Below are positions 34,967-43,970 of a stretch of 64,000 bases of DNA, piece after piece; position 1 is the stretch's first letter, and each line of letters opens with the position of its first letter. Source of the DNA: a virus. Where the stretch lies: the IMG/VR virus record IMGVR_UViG_3300018080_000154, positions 18,954 through 82,953 of that record; one strand, written 5' to 3'. The notes below the pieces were generated by a model. That model was not told where the DNA came from, searched no databases, and saw only the letters and a program-made list of their open reading frames with translations. Position numbers and translations under genes: made by a program.

Positions 34967-35857
34967 TCATCGCCTCATTCTTTGTTTTATGATTTCATTT
35001 TTCAACGAGTTGAAACCCAATCTTCTATATTGTCTCACCAGTTCGTCTTCATTGTACTCACCCAATACTTTTCTAACTGGTGTTCTTAGATTGTAGAAAT
35101 TTACAAGTTTATCATTAAGGATTATTCTTTCTTCGTTGTCCTTTATTGCTTGACCCCAACGAGTTCCCTTTGTCAAATCATTTGTGTCAACGTATGTTAT
35201 GACACCGTATATGTCATTGTACTCTCGTGCAAGTGATTGAATAAGTTTTGTAGGAAATCTTGGAATGCCTGGTACGTTATCAGATTTATCTCCTCTGAAG
35301 ATCTTAAAAAACACTATCTTACTTGGATGGGGTATTCCGTATTCTTTACATACGTCGTCGGATTTGAATATTTTTTCCTCTTTGCCTGGTCTCATTACGC
35401 AGACATTAGTATCGTCATCTACGAGTTGAAACCAATCACTATCACCTGTGACCAAAATGAGATGATCATTTTTTGAATAATCTTTCTTGTATCTTTCAGT
35501 AATGTAATATGCAACGTCATCGGCTTCATATCCCATTGCACTATATTGATCTACTCCAAGAAGTTTCAAACAATTTTTAAGAGTTTCTACTTCTTCTAGA
35601 AAATCAGGAAACCAATCCGGTTTATCCTCTCTATTTGCCTTGTAAGTTGGATCAAGCTTTTTTCTTTTTGTAGGCATTTTATCCCAACAAAAAATTACTT
35701 TGTAGTCAGGGTAATTTCTCATCATTCTTTTAACGCTACAAATTGTACCGTAGATTGCACCAGTACATTTGCCTTCTTTATTTTTAAGATCTTTCATAAC
35801 GAAACGATTACGATACGCAACATGCATACCATCAAATACAATTAGTCTCTTACCCAT
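34967..35857 (-). CDS. 5'-3' exonuclease (FEN/RNase H-type)
   Basis: 296 residues of the Pol I N-terminal/T4 RNase H nuclease family. VFDGMHVAYRN gives the first Asp, FCWDKMPTKRK..DPTYKANR the arch, GYEADDVAYYI and VTGDSDWFQLV the acidic cluster, and FRGDKSDNVPGIPRFP the helix-hairpin-helix region. It removes RNA primers and flaps. Fits the replication block. Confidence 0.85.
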   Translation of the reverse strand: MGKRLIVFDGMHVAYRNRFVMKDLKNKEGKCTGAIYGTICSVKRMMRNYPDYKVIFCWDKMPTKRKKLDPTYKANREDKPDWFPDFLEEVETLKNCLKLLGVDQYSAMGYEADDVAYYITERYKKDYSKNDHLILVTGDSDWFQLVDDDTNVCVMRPGKEEKIFKSDDVCKEYGIPHPSKIVFFKIFRGDKSDNVPGIPRFPTKLIQSLAREYNDIYGVITYVDTNDLTKGTRWGQAIKDNEERIILNDKLVNFYNLRTPVRKVLGEYNEDELVRQYRRLGFNSLKNEIIKQRMRR

Positions 35858-36084
35858 CGTTCTACACCTTCAAGCATATTTTCAAGGGCATCGACCTGTT
35901 TTTGTGATGCCCTTCTATTTTCATTTATCCATGTTGAAATACTTTCTGCTCGTTCTCTTACTGACTCAATGAATTCTATTCCTTCATCTGGTATTTCTGG
36001 TCCAAAAACAGTTGAGTTGCAACAATCAATAACTTGCTTTACTAAATCTCTAGCCTGACAAAGTAATTGAAGACGATTTCCCAT
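35842..36084 (-). CDS. Small helical protein, unknown
   Basis: 80 residues, helical, start behind AGGAGATATTGA. It overlaps RuvC (35 bases) and the exonuclease (16 bases). Unrecognised; perhaps a small accessory of DNA metabolism. Confidence 0.5.
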   Translation of the reverse strand: MGNRLQLLCQARDLVKQVIDCCNSTVFGPEIPDEGIEFIESVRERAESISTWINENRRASQKQVDALENMLEGVERWVRD

Positions 36085-36667
36085 TCAATATCTCCTCTAC
36101 GTCGTTCCAAAGTACTCGACCTATTCCAATAGCATCTGCAATGTCGTTGTCTTTGTATTCCAAATTAAGGTTATACAATTCATTCACAACCTTAACGGTC
36201 ATGTACTTTATGTCTTTCTTTACTTTCTTGCCATTCACTATCTCATATTCGTAGACTCTCTTTTTTTCTTTTCTAATCTTACCAGTTCTCTTGTTTTTGA
36301 CCTCACCATCTTTGTACGAATATTTTGGTGCCTTAATACCTAATCGACTTCTCCACGTTGCGTTATGATACATCTCAACTTCATTTCCAGTCATGTCGTA
36401 AACCAACTCATGAAGTATTCCGTGCATTCTCAAAAGTGCAATGCTTGTTTTAAAGTTACTAGAAAAATTCAGTTCTTCCATTGCAACATGTTGTACACTA
36501 TACATCTCAATTGTTTGAACTACAGCCTTTCTAGCACGATGTAGAAATTCACCAATGCCTTCTCCCTTTTTTGAAGTAATTTTTACCTTTGACAGTAACG
36601 TACCATTTTTCAAAACAGCAAGACCAGTGCTATGATATGAAACGTCTACACCCATTACGATAGGCAT
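36050..36667 (-). CDS. RuvC-like Holliday junction resolvase
   Basis: 205 residues of the RNase H fold: GVDVSYHSTG (first Asp), VAMEELNFS (Glu), and DNDIADAIGIG (final Asp pair). A Lys-rich insertion in the middle (about 120-150) is unusual and may be a DNA-binding loop. It resolves four-way junctions before packaging. Overlaps the SbcC-like gene by 13 bases. Confidence 0.8.
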   Translation of the reverse strand: MPIVMGVDVSYHSTGLAVLKNGTLLSKVKITSKKGEGIGEFLHRARKAVVQTIEMYSVQHVAMEELNFSSNFKTSIALLRMHGILHELVYDMTGNEVEMYHNATWRSRLGIKAPKYSYKDGEVKNKRTGKIRKEKKRVYEYEIVNGKKVKKDIKYMTVKVVNELYNLNLEYKDNDIADAIGIGRVLWNDVEEILNGKSSSITLSG

Positions 36668-38922
36668 CTTATTTTGCTTCCTTCCGATGTTTTTATTATC
36701 GATATCTGTTGGTCGATCATTTTTTTAAGTCTATAATCTTGACTTATGAGAAATATTTTTTTGAAACCAAAATCCATGTGCAATTCATGTAACAAATCTA
36801 CAAGAGTTTCTCTACCTTCATCATCCAATGCACTGCAAACCTCATCTAAGAAAAGCGTCTCCAATTGATGACCACTTCTTTGAAGTAGAAAAACAGCATA
36901 ACCAATATGTATTGCAAAATCAGCACGATTCTTTTCACCACCACTGTAAAGAGCATACTTGTAAGTTTTGTTATCAAGCGTCAACATCAAATCCATTGCA
37001 TCACTTTTAACGTACTCACCATCTGCGTCTTTGTGTTTGAGTGTTTTTTCTGTTTGAAATTCGATAGACATTCTACCGTTTGACAATTTATCTAGAAAAG
37101 AATTCGTGTTGTCTTGTATTTCTGGTATTGCATTTTCAATTAAAACATGAGGAATATCTTTTGAAAGAAGATCGATAGAAAAATCTATTACGTTCTTGTC
37201 TTCCTCCAAGGAGATTACCTCTTTTTTAAGATCCGAAACCTTAGAAAACTGGTCAGATAGGTGGTCCCTAGAGACGTCCAAACCTCGTTTCTGGGCGGCC
37301 GAGTCCCCCAATTTGCGTGTTATATCCCCACAGTGCTCCTCTTCCTCCCTGAGGACGTCTGAGGCGGCCCCATACCTGTCCATTAGGCCGTTAGCGGCAG
37401 TAATATGATCGGCCATGTCGGAACGTTTCTGACGACGTTTTTGGATGTCCTTTTCGTACGCCGTTATTGATTTCAGGTATGAGTCTATTTGGGTTTTAAA
37501 TTTCTCTATTTGTATTTCACATCTTTGAAGACCATCTTTGTATTCATCTCTTTTTTTGATTACCTTTTCAATTGTTTTCTCAACATCTTCTTTTTGTTCT
37601 AAATCTTCTTCGCATTCTTCAATTGATTTTTCGATTACTTTTTTCTTCTTTTCTATTGCGTTATTCTTGGCAACGTATTTTTTTATCTCATCGTCAATTT
37701 CTTTTATCCGTTGCTTCTTTCTTTCTTCTGTGCCAAATGGGCAATCATCGTGATCACATTTCACTACGGCAACGTTTTCACGATCCTCTCTTAGTCTACT
37801 TAGCTGAGCAGTATTTTTAGATATTTGTCCAACTAACTCCATTTTTTCTTTGTCAAGTTTTCTCATTTTTGAAACATCAACTTCAGGTATCGTAGCCTTA
37901 AGTTCTTTGATGTTGCGTACACAATAGTCGTAGTCAATTTTCCTGGTTGTTTTCTTTTCATTTTCTTTTTTGTATTGTCTACGTGCAAAGTCGAGTTTAC
38001 CATTTTCATTTTCAATAACAGTCTCGAGGTCTTCTATTTCTTTATCTATTGCTTCTATTTTTTCCTCAATGTCAGCATATTTACCAAGTTCGACTTCTAA
38101 CTCGTTTACTTCCTTTTGTGTCTTCTTTATTTTAGCCTTTGATTTTTTCAGTTTCGTTTTCAATGATCGGATGGTCATTGTAAGATTTGCAATCTCTTTT
38201 TTGGTTGATTTTAATTGTTCCTCAATTTCAGATATTTCACCAACGTCGTCAAGGACTGCAAACTTGTTTGAAATTTTTTCTTTGACAATCTTTAATCGAT
38301 CTTTGCACGATTGGGCGTAGTCGTGCCATTTTTGTAAGAAAAGAGCAATTTTGAAAAGATCTTCTCTTTCTGTTTTTGACGATCTTGCAAAAGTATTCGT
38401 ATTGCCTTGTTCACATAAGACACTATTGTGAAACAAATCACAATTGCAATTAATAGTATCATCAATCCTATGCTGGGTTCGGTTGATTGCAGTTTCACGT
38501 TTACCGGTCCTTTTGTTTACTCCGGCTGAAAGCGATAAGTCCTTCCACTTTTTTCCAGATTTAATAAATATTTGTAGAGAAGTATTCCCACCAAGCTTCC
38601 TGCTTCGTGTCACTCTATACTCATTATTATTCATTTCAAATTGGACCATCACCTTACAACGTTCCGCTCTTTTTTCTCCTTCAATAATGTGGATGACGTC
38701 ATCCTTGACTAACTCTTTGTCGAACACGTTTCTTGTTCTTCCAAAAAGACTCCACATCAGTGCATCAAAGATGCTGCTCTTCCCTGCTCCATTCGACTCC
38801 TTTTCACTTCCAGACTCGTCGTTGATACCTGTAATTAAAATTACACCAGACATGTCGGTGAAGTCGAAAGTTTCTTGACGATAGCCAAGAAAATTTGTAA
38901 TTTCAATTTTCGTTACATTCAT
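36655..38922 (-). CDS. SbcC/Rad50-type ATPase (T4 gp46-like)
   Basis: 755 residues. N-terminal Walker A SNGAGKSS (about 43-50), long coiled coil with a central CDHDDCPFG segment in place of a classic CxxC hook, and C-terminal signature YSGGEKNRA and Walker B TLFLDEVCSALDDEG. With the adjacent SbcD-like nuclease it forms the end-processing complex for recombination-dependent replication. Bases 37261-37380 are far more GC-rich than the flanks. Confidence 0.88.
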   Translation of the reverse strand: MNVTKIEITNFLGYRQETFDFTDMSGVILITGINDESGSEKESNGAGKSSIFDALMWSLFGRTRNVFDKELVKDDVIHIIEGEKRAERCKVMVQFEMNNNEYRVTRSRKLGGNTSLQIFIKSGKKWKDLSLSAGVNKRTGKRETAINRTQHRIDDTINCNCDLFHNSVLCEQGNTNTFARSSKTEREDLFKIALFLQKWHDYAQSCKDRLKIVKEKISNKFAVLDDVGEISEIEEQLKSTKKEIANLTMTIRSLKTKLKKSKAKIKKTQKEVNELEVELGKYADIEEKIEAIDKEIEDLETVIENENGKLDFARRQYKKENEKKTTRKIDYDYCVRNIKELKATIPEVDVSKMRKLDKEKMELVGQISKNTAQLSRLREDRENVAVVKCDHDDCPFGTEERKKQRIKEIDDEIKKYVAKNNAIEKKKKVIEKSIEECEEDLEQKEDVEKTIEKVIKKRDEYKDGLQRCEIQIEKFKTQIDSYLKSITAYEKDIQKRRQKRSDMADHITAANGLMDRYGAASDVLREEEEHCGDITRKLGDSAAQKRGLDVSRDHLSDQFSKVSDLKKEVISLEEDKNVIDFSIDLLSKDIPHVLIENAIPEIQDNTNSFLDKLSNGRMSIEFQTEKTLKHKDADGEYVKSDAMDLMLTLDNKTYKYALYSGGEKNRADFAIHIGYAVFLLQRSGHQLETLFLDEVCSALDDEGRETLVDLLHELHMDFGFKKIFLISQDYRLKKMIDQQISIIKTSEGSKIRCLS

Positions 38923-40066
38923 TTATAACCTGTTCGCACATTTCATAGACCCTGTTTTTGAATTCATCATCATGTTTTGACATGCTATCAAGACGAGCAG
39001 CAACAATTTGGGTATCTGTAAGTCTATGAGGATTTTTTATTTTTTGAGTTTTCGTTTTTCGTACCTTATCCCAAATGATTGGAACAAAATGAAACACGCC
39101 CTCTGATCTTAGAAAATCATATATCGGTTTTGGTCCGAATCGATTGTTTACACGTATTTTCAGTTTAACAATCTTGTCCTTAACATGACCTTTCAAATTT
39201 TCAAATATGTATTCGTAAAAGTCTTCTGCATCACAGTCTAGTGCATTGACCTCACAATCCATGAATTCTCTGACTGGAAGTTTCATTTTTTCATACGATA
39301 CGTCTTTATCTATTTTCACTACGTTACAAAATTTATCGTAGTTTTCTCCAAAGTCTTTCTTGTAAATGCTACCAGAGTATCCACCACAAATGCCCTCGGA
39401 CTCAAACATCTCATATTTATGAATGTGACCAAGTGCAACGTAATCAAATCTTCTTAGAGGTTTCATTTTAAGTTTGACTTCGTCTACGTATAAACCTTCA
39501 AACGTTTTCTCTGTGCTGTAGTGTGAAACCAAAATATTGAAATACCCATCTACGAGTTTCATCTCATCAATGGATTCATTTACGTATTTACTTATGTCGT
39601 CGTTCGTGTCGTACCGTGCACCGGTTTTTGTGTTGTACTTCATAAAATACGGTACACAATGAAATGCAATCTTTTGTTTTTCAAATTTGAAAGTTTCTAT
39701 TTCAAAATCTGCAATATGAACACGAGGTATTTGTAATTTTTTAAGATACGTAACAGAAGTACTCGTACCAATAGATGAGTCAATGTCATGATTACCTGGT
39801 ATTATTATGACATCAATTCCTGCATCTACCAATTTTATTATTTGTTCACAGAATTTCTCTATCAATATGCTATCGGGATTTCTTTCTTCATTTATGTCTC
39901 CTGCAATTATGACAAATCTAACCTTACGTTTTATTGCTTTATTCACAATAAACATCAACGTGCGATACACGTCCTCAAATCTTCTATTCAAACCAGTCTT
40001 TGGATTTATCCCACCATACGGGTGGTATTTAAGACCAAGATCTGCGGTGTGAATAATCTCAATCAT
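38903..40066 (-). CDS. SbcD/Mre11-type nuclease (T4 gp47-like)
   Basis: 387 residues. Phosphoesterase motifs: IIHTADLGLK (motif I, but Gly where the DxH His is expected), VIIAGDINEER (II), IIPGNHDID (III), VSHYST (IV) and ALGHIHKYE (V). Partner of the SbcC-like gene, which it overlaps by 20 bases. The altered first motif could change metal binding, although the other ligands are present. Confidence 0.85.
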   Translation of the reverse strand: MIEIIHTADLGLKYHPYGGINPKTGLNRRFEDVYRTLMFIVNKAIKRKVRFVIIAGDINEERNPDSILIEKFCEQIIKLVDAGIDVIIIPGNHDIDSSIGTSTSVTYLKKLQIPRVHIADFEIETFKFEKQKIAFHCVPYFMKYNTKTGARYDTNDDISKYVNESIDEMKLVDGYFNILVSHYSTEKTFEGLYVDEVKLKMKPLRRFDYVALGHIHKYEMFESEGICGGYSGSIYKKDFGENYDKFCNVVKIDKDVSYEKMKLPVREFMDCEVNALDCDAEDFYEYIFENLKGHVKDKIVKLKIRVNNRFGPKPIYDFLRSEGVFHFVPIIWDKVRKTKTQKIKNPHRLTDTQIVAARLDSMSKHDDEFKNRVYEMCEQVINECNEN

Positions 40067-40335
40067 GCTTTCTCATTCAATCGTTGTTTGATGTTGTCAA
40101 GTTTTGTTTTGTACATATCTGGATTGTCTGCAATCAATGAAATCTCACTAACGTATCCACCAAGTATCGTAACAAAACTTTCAAGTTTTTGCTCGGTAAG
40201 TTCACCAGTACGTCTTTCGTTAAATATTATTGTGTTTTCCAAAATTGTCTTAACACAACTACGTTGATGCCGATCATAGATTTCCAATCGATCACATACA
40301 TTGTTTATCATTTTTTCGAAGGCTTCATCTGGCAT
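40063..40335 (-). CDS. Small helical protein, unknown
   Basis: 90 residues, helical, with two Cys. Tightly coupled to RecA upstream and SbcD downstream. A recombination accessory is plausible by position only. Confidence 0.5.
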   Translation of the reverse strand: MPDEAFEKMINNVCDRLEIYDRHQRSCVKTILENTIIFNERRTGELTEQKLESFVTILGGYVSEISLIADNPDMYKTKLDNIKQRLNEKA

Positions 40336-41417
40336 TAGCTTAATACCTCTCCATAAACTTCAGCAATTTTTTCACAATTCTCTTCATACATTTTCCTGAA
40401 ACCTTTGTATCCTGCAAATTTCGGAAAACCCTCAATTTCTTTCCACGCAGACTTAGGTACTCGTTTTATTAATTTTGCATCATTAAGTTTGTTGTAAATA
40501 GGCCAGCATCTATCTATGCCTATGCCAAAAATAATCAAACCCTTTGCAATCTTAAAAGGTGGTGCTACTTTATTTTTCACAACTTTAGCCTTGAATTCTT
40601 TACCAACTATTTCGTCATTTTCTTTGTAAGCAGTAGATGGTCGTATTTCAATTCGTGTCGATGCATAAAATTTAAGAGCCGAACCACCTGTGGTGTATTC
40701 TGGATTACCATACACTACACCAATCTTTGTTCTAATCTGATTTATGAAAATCACCACACATTTTGTTTTCATTGTTGACATAACAGATACAAGACGTTTT
40801 AGACCCTCACTCATTAGTCGTGCATGTGCACCGAGGCCAGCACCAGTTCCTGATTCTAATTCACCGGTCAACATGGCCTTCGGTGTCATTGCAGCAACAC
40901 TATCAACTATGACGGCAATGGGTTTAGATGGTTTTTTGTATTCCACCTCATACTCGTATGCAGATTTTATAATCTTTTCGGTGATATCAAAAACCTGTTC
41001 ACCATTGTCCGGTTGACTAAGAATAAGTTTCTCAATATCGACACCAATATTTTGAGCATAATCTGGATCAAGTGCATGTTCAACATCTTCAAACACAACC
41101 TGACCACCAAGCTTTTGAATTTCGGCAGCGACATGTAAAGCAAGTGTAGTTTTTCCTGAAGCCTCTGGCCCATAAATTTCAATTATTCTACCTGCCGGTA
41201 AACCACCAATACCAAGTGCTTCATCTAGTGGTTCATAACCTGTAGAACAAAGAGCCGGTACCCTATTACCTTCACCTTTCTTCATGGTCATAATACTTTC
41301 ACGACCATAATCTTTTCTAACAACAGATACCAAAAAATCTGTGATGTTCTTTGGCTCTTTTTTATCGTCTGCTTTTTTCTTTACACTTACTTTTTTTGTA
41401 GTCTTACGCTTAGCCAT
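40335..41417 (-). CDS. recA: RecA-type recombinase
   Basis: 360 residues. Walker A GPEASGKTTLALH, the EDVEHALDPDYA segment, Walker B KPIAVIVDSVAAMTP, and the L2 loop region VIFINQIRTKIGVVYGNPEYTTGG are all present. The N-terminus is Lys-rich and longer than usual. It performs strand exchange in recombination-dependent replication and works with the SSB upstream. Confidence 0.92.
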   Translation of the reverse strand: MAKRKTTKKVSVKKKADDKKEPKNITDFLVSVVRKDYGRESIMTMKKGEGNRVPALCSTGYEPLDEALGIGGLPAGRIIEIYGPEASGKTTLALHVAAEIQKLGGQVVFEDVEHALDPDYAQNIGVDIEKLILSQPDNGEQVFDITEKIIKSAYEYEVEYKKPSKPIAVIVDSVAAMTPKAMLTGELESGTGAGLGAHARLMSEGLKRLVSVMSTMKTKCVVIFINQIRTKIGVVYGNPEYTTGGSALKFYASTRIEIRPSTAYKENDEIVGKEFKAKVVKNKVAPPFKIAKGLIIFGIGIDRCWPIYNKLNDAKLIKRVPKSAWKEIEGFPKFAGYKGFRKMYEENCEKIAEVYGEVLS

Positions 41418-41424
41418 TTTTCAC

Positions 41425-42531
41425 CTATACGTCTTCGTCTTCGTCTTCTGCCTCAAACTCTGTTCCACAATGCTCACAGCTTAAGCTATCTATGGAAATC
41501 ATCTCTCCACATTCTGGGCATTCTGCAGTTTCATCTTCATCTGTTTCCTCTTCTTCCTCTGGCTCAGGTTCGGGTTCGGTTTCTTTCTTCTTTTTTGTTT
41601 TGACTTTGGTTTTTGTTTTAACCTTAGTTTTTGTCCTAGGTTTTGTTTCAACTTCTTCTTCCTCTTCTACTTCATCTTCTTCAACCTCAGGCTCTGGCTC
41701 TTTTTTCTTCTTTGACTTCTTCACCGATACAGAGAATTTTTTCTTAGGTGCATCTTCTTCATCATCATCTGATTTTCTACTACGTTTTGGTTTTACGTCA
41801 TCAGATTTTTTCTTCTTATCACCCTTAACACCAACGTTGAGCCATTGATCAAGTATTTTTGGGTCAGTGGGTTTTGTAAGTTCGTCAAGGTCATAAAGTT
41901 CCATTGTCTTTTCTTCTTTTGTGAGCTTAACTTCCTTATCCTTATAGCCTCTGTATTCAGTGTCTGTGCCTCTACCAGATTTCTTGATACGAATATCGTA
42001 CGATTCTTCTTCGTAGTCACCATGTTCGTCAACGACGTCAATAATCTCGTCAAAAATACCACCACGACCAGATGAAATACCACCTTGAGAAGTAGATTTT
42101 GAAAGTATTTTTGTATGTTCATTTTCTTTACACCAGTTATCGTCACGATCGATAACATTCATGTATGCAAATTCTCTTGCTTGCCAACTTGCAGGATACT
42201 TTTGAGTAGGTGCCGAACGATCACCAACTGCAATTTCAGCCATCTCGATTTCTTCTTTTGTGTATTCACCGTCTGAATTCAAAAGCGCGGCAGCCTCAAT
42301 ATGTCGTTTACATACTTTACACTCACCGTTACCTTCTTCATCCTTTACACAAATTGAATGAACCGGTGTTCCATCTGCAGCGATAAACCAGTGTTCCCAA
42401 ACAAATTTCATATCACCAACAATACGAAATCTGTTATTACCTGGTTGCAACACTTTTTTCTTAAACTCAGGCATCACACTCTGAGCATCATGTTGCTTCT
42501 TCTTCTTCATAATCTTGTCAATATTACCCAT
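41425..42531 (-). CDS. gp32-like single-strand DNA-binding protein with zinc-ribbon tail
   Basis: 368 residues. The core resembles T4 gp32: LQPGNNRFRIVGDM, WEHWFIAADGTPVHSI, and a Cys cluster (GECKVCKRH) for structural zinc. After about residue 235 comes a long Lys/Glu low-complexity region, then a second zinc ribbon (CPECGE ... CEHCG, about 340-357) and an acidic tail (EDEDEDV) typical for partner binding. Next to recA. The extra ribbon is unusual and resembles that of the protein at 53124-53948. Confidence 0.75.
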   Translation of the reverse strand: MGNIDKIMKKKKQHDAQSVMPEFKKKVLQPGNNRFRIVGDMKFVWEHWFIAADGTPVHSICVKDEEGNGECKVCKRHIEAAALLNSDGEYTKEEIEMAEIAVGDRSAPTQKYPASWQAREFAYMNVIDRDDNWCKENEHTKILSKSTSQGGISSGRGGIFDEIIDVVDEHGDYEEESYDIRIKKSGRGTDTEYRGYKDKEVKLTKEEKTMELYDLDELTKPTDPKILDQWLNVGVKGDKKKKSDDVKPKRSRKSDDDEEDAPKKKFSVSVKKSKKKKEPEPEVEEDEVEEEEEVETKPRTKTKVKTKTKVKTKKKKETEPEPEPEEEEETDEDETAECPECGEMISIDSLSCEHCGTEFEAEDEDEDV

Positions 42532-42544
42532 AGTGAACTTCTCC

Positions 42545-42748
42545 TTATTCGAGTTCGTTATTTATCTCTTCTATTTTTTCAACAATGAAATCTTCAACAT
42601 ACTTGACACAACGCTTTCTTGCTTTATCAAGTGTTTCGTCTTCTTCAACATCGGTAGAGTAACTAAAATGCACATCGATTGAACCAAAATCACCATCTGA
42701 TATTTTTCTACTCATACCGTAATTTATTCTATCTGGTGTTTGTGGCAT
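42545..42748 (-). CDS. Small acidic protein, unknown
   Basis: 67 residues; ATG 42748 chosen because GGAG lies seven bases upstream. DVHFSYSTDVEEDETLDKARKR suggests strand then helix. A similar short family occurs near recombination genes in phages, but no function is known. Confidence 0.45.
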   Translation of the reverse strand: MPQTPDRINYGMSRKISDGDFGSIDVHFSYSTDVEEDETLDKARKRCVKYVEDFIVEKIEEINNELE

Positions 42749-42750
42749 AA

Positions 42751-43320
42751 TCATGCTCCATGTTTGTGACGAATTTTAGAAAGCTCAAGGTCCAATGCAA
42801 TATGTTTTGAAAGTGATTGTGCAGTATGAACACCAGCCTTCCAAACTTCAAGCATACCTAGAGCAACTTTACTTTTTGCCTCAAGATCTCGTATCTCTTT
42901 TTTGAAACCATCTATTTCTTCTTTGTACTCCTTATAGATTGCAGCATCGATTGCTTTTTGTGTTGCTTTCTCTTCCATTGCGTTTGACATTTCATCAAAC
43001 CATTCTTTCATTTTAAAATCAAATTTCTCTTTCTCTTCATTGTATCTAGCATCTATCAAACGATATTCCACTATTGCCCAACTGTACAACGAAGGGTAAT
43101 CGGCAAGAAGTCTTTTCACTTCATGAGGATCAACATGCCCAGTGTCTTCTTTAATTACCTTTGCAACACTAACGAGACGTTTGTGCATCCCAATTGCAAA
43201 TGTCTCTAAATCAAGATCATCTAAATTTTTAGAAAAATCTTCAGCATCATATTTCTTTACATTAAATGATCTTCCTGAACTTGCAGTTTTGCCTGCTTTC
43301 TTTTTAGGCTTTAATGCCAT
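42751..43320 (-). CDS. Coiled-coil protein near recombination genes
   Basis: 189 residues. A basic N-terminus is followed by mostly helix with long coiled-coil potential (EEIDGFKKEIRDLEAK). Position between polymerase/HD and SSB/RecA would suit a recombination mediator or loader, but no motif supports this. Confidence 0.5.
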   Translation of the reverse strand: MALKPKKKAGKTASSGRSFNVKKYDAEDFSKNLDDLDLETFAIGMHKRLVSVAKVIKEDTGHVDPHEVKRLLADYPSLYSWAIVEYRLIDARYNEEKEKFDFKMKEWFDEMSNAMEEKATQKAIDAAIYKEYKEEIDGFKKEIRDLEAKSKVALGMLEVWKAGVHTAQSLSKHIALDLELSKIRHKHGA

Positions 43321-43331
43321 ATCTTTCTCCT

Positions 43332-43970
43332 CTATTTTATTTTGCTCAATACTTTATTAAGCTCTATTTCATCAAGAATTTTTTCATAATAGTAAGTGGC
43401 CTGCATATCTGCATTATGGGTGTACAGAACACGTGGATCATATTTTATTGCATTCGTCCACGCACGCCGACCTGCATCTGTACCGCACGACTCATCCCAC
43501 ATTCCCTCTGCCCATCTTATTGCTGCACACTCAGTTCGAGACAGATCAGGAACATATTTTCTTGTCAACGCCAATGAAACTTCAGCGTGAGTTAGAATGT
43601 CGTCACGATATTGACCTTCATAAAATTTCATTTGACACCATACGTTGTCAATTTTTCTATTTCTAAATCCAATTTTGTAAGTGCCGACTTTATTAAGATC
43701 ATGACCTATTGCAACAATCAACGTGTCGAATGTGTCTGTAGTGAATTGATCTTTAATTTTGCTAGATCTTATTTGATCTTCAAGTATTTCATTCACGTTT
43801 AACATGTGATCGACAAGACCACCAGGGTAATTGTTATGATATCGTTGAGATGCTGGATCTGTGTAGAAAGAAGTCGTCTCCAACCACCCAATCAAATCAT
43901 CGTACGACCTATTATTCTTTTTTGCATTGAGCTTTAAAAGACCTAGCAACTTCCCTTTTTGACTAGACAT
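43332..43970 (-). CDS. HD-domain metal-dependent phosphohydrolase
   Basis: 212 residues. Metal ligands appear in order: VDHMLNVNE (His), IVAIGHDLNKVG (His-Asp), ILTHAEVSLAL (His), and HNADMQATYYYE (His/Asp). Such HD proteins hydrolyse nucleotides or nucleic-acid phosphates; phage examples often sit near polymerases. It overlaps the polymerase stop by 28 bases. Confidence 0.7.
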   Translation of the reverse strand: MSSQKGKLLGLLKLNAKKNNRSYDDLIGWLETTSFYTDPASQRYHNNYPGGLVDHMLNVNEILEDQIRSSKIKDQFTTDTFDTLIVAIGHDLNKVGTYKIGFRNRKIDNVWCQMKFYEGQYRDDILTHAEVSLALTRKYVPDLSRTECAAIRWAEGMWDESCGTDAGRRAWTNAIKYDPRVLYTHNADMQATYYYEKILDEIELNKVLSKIK

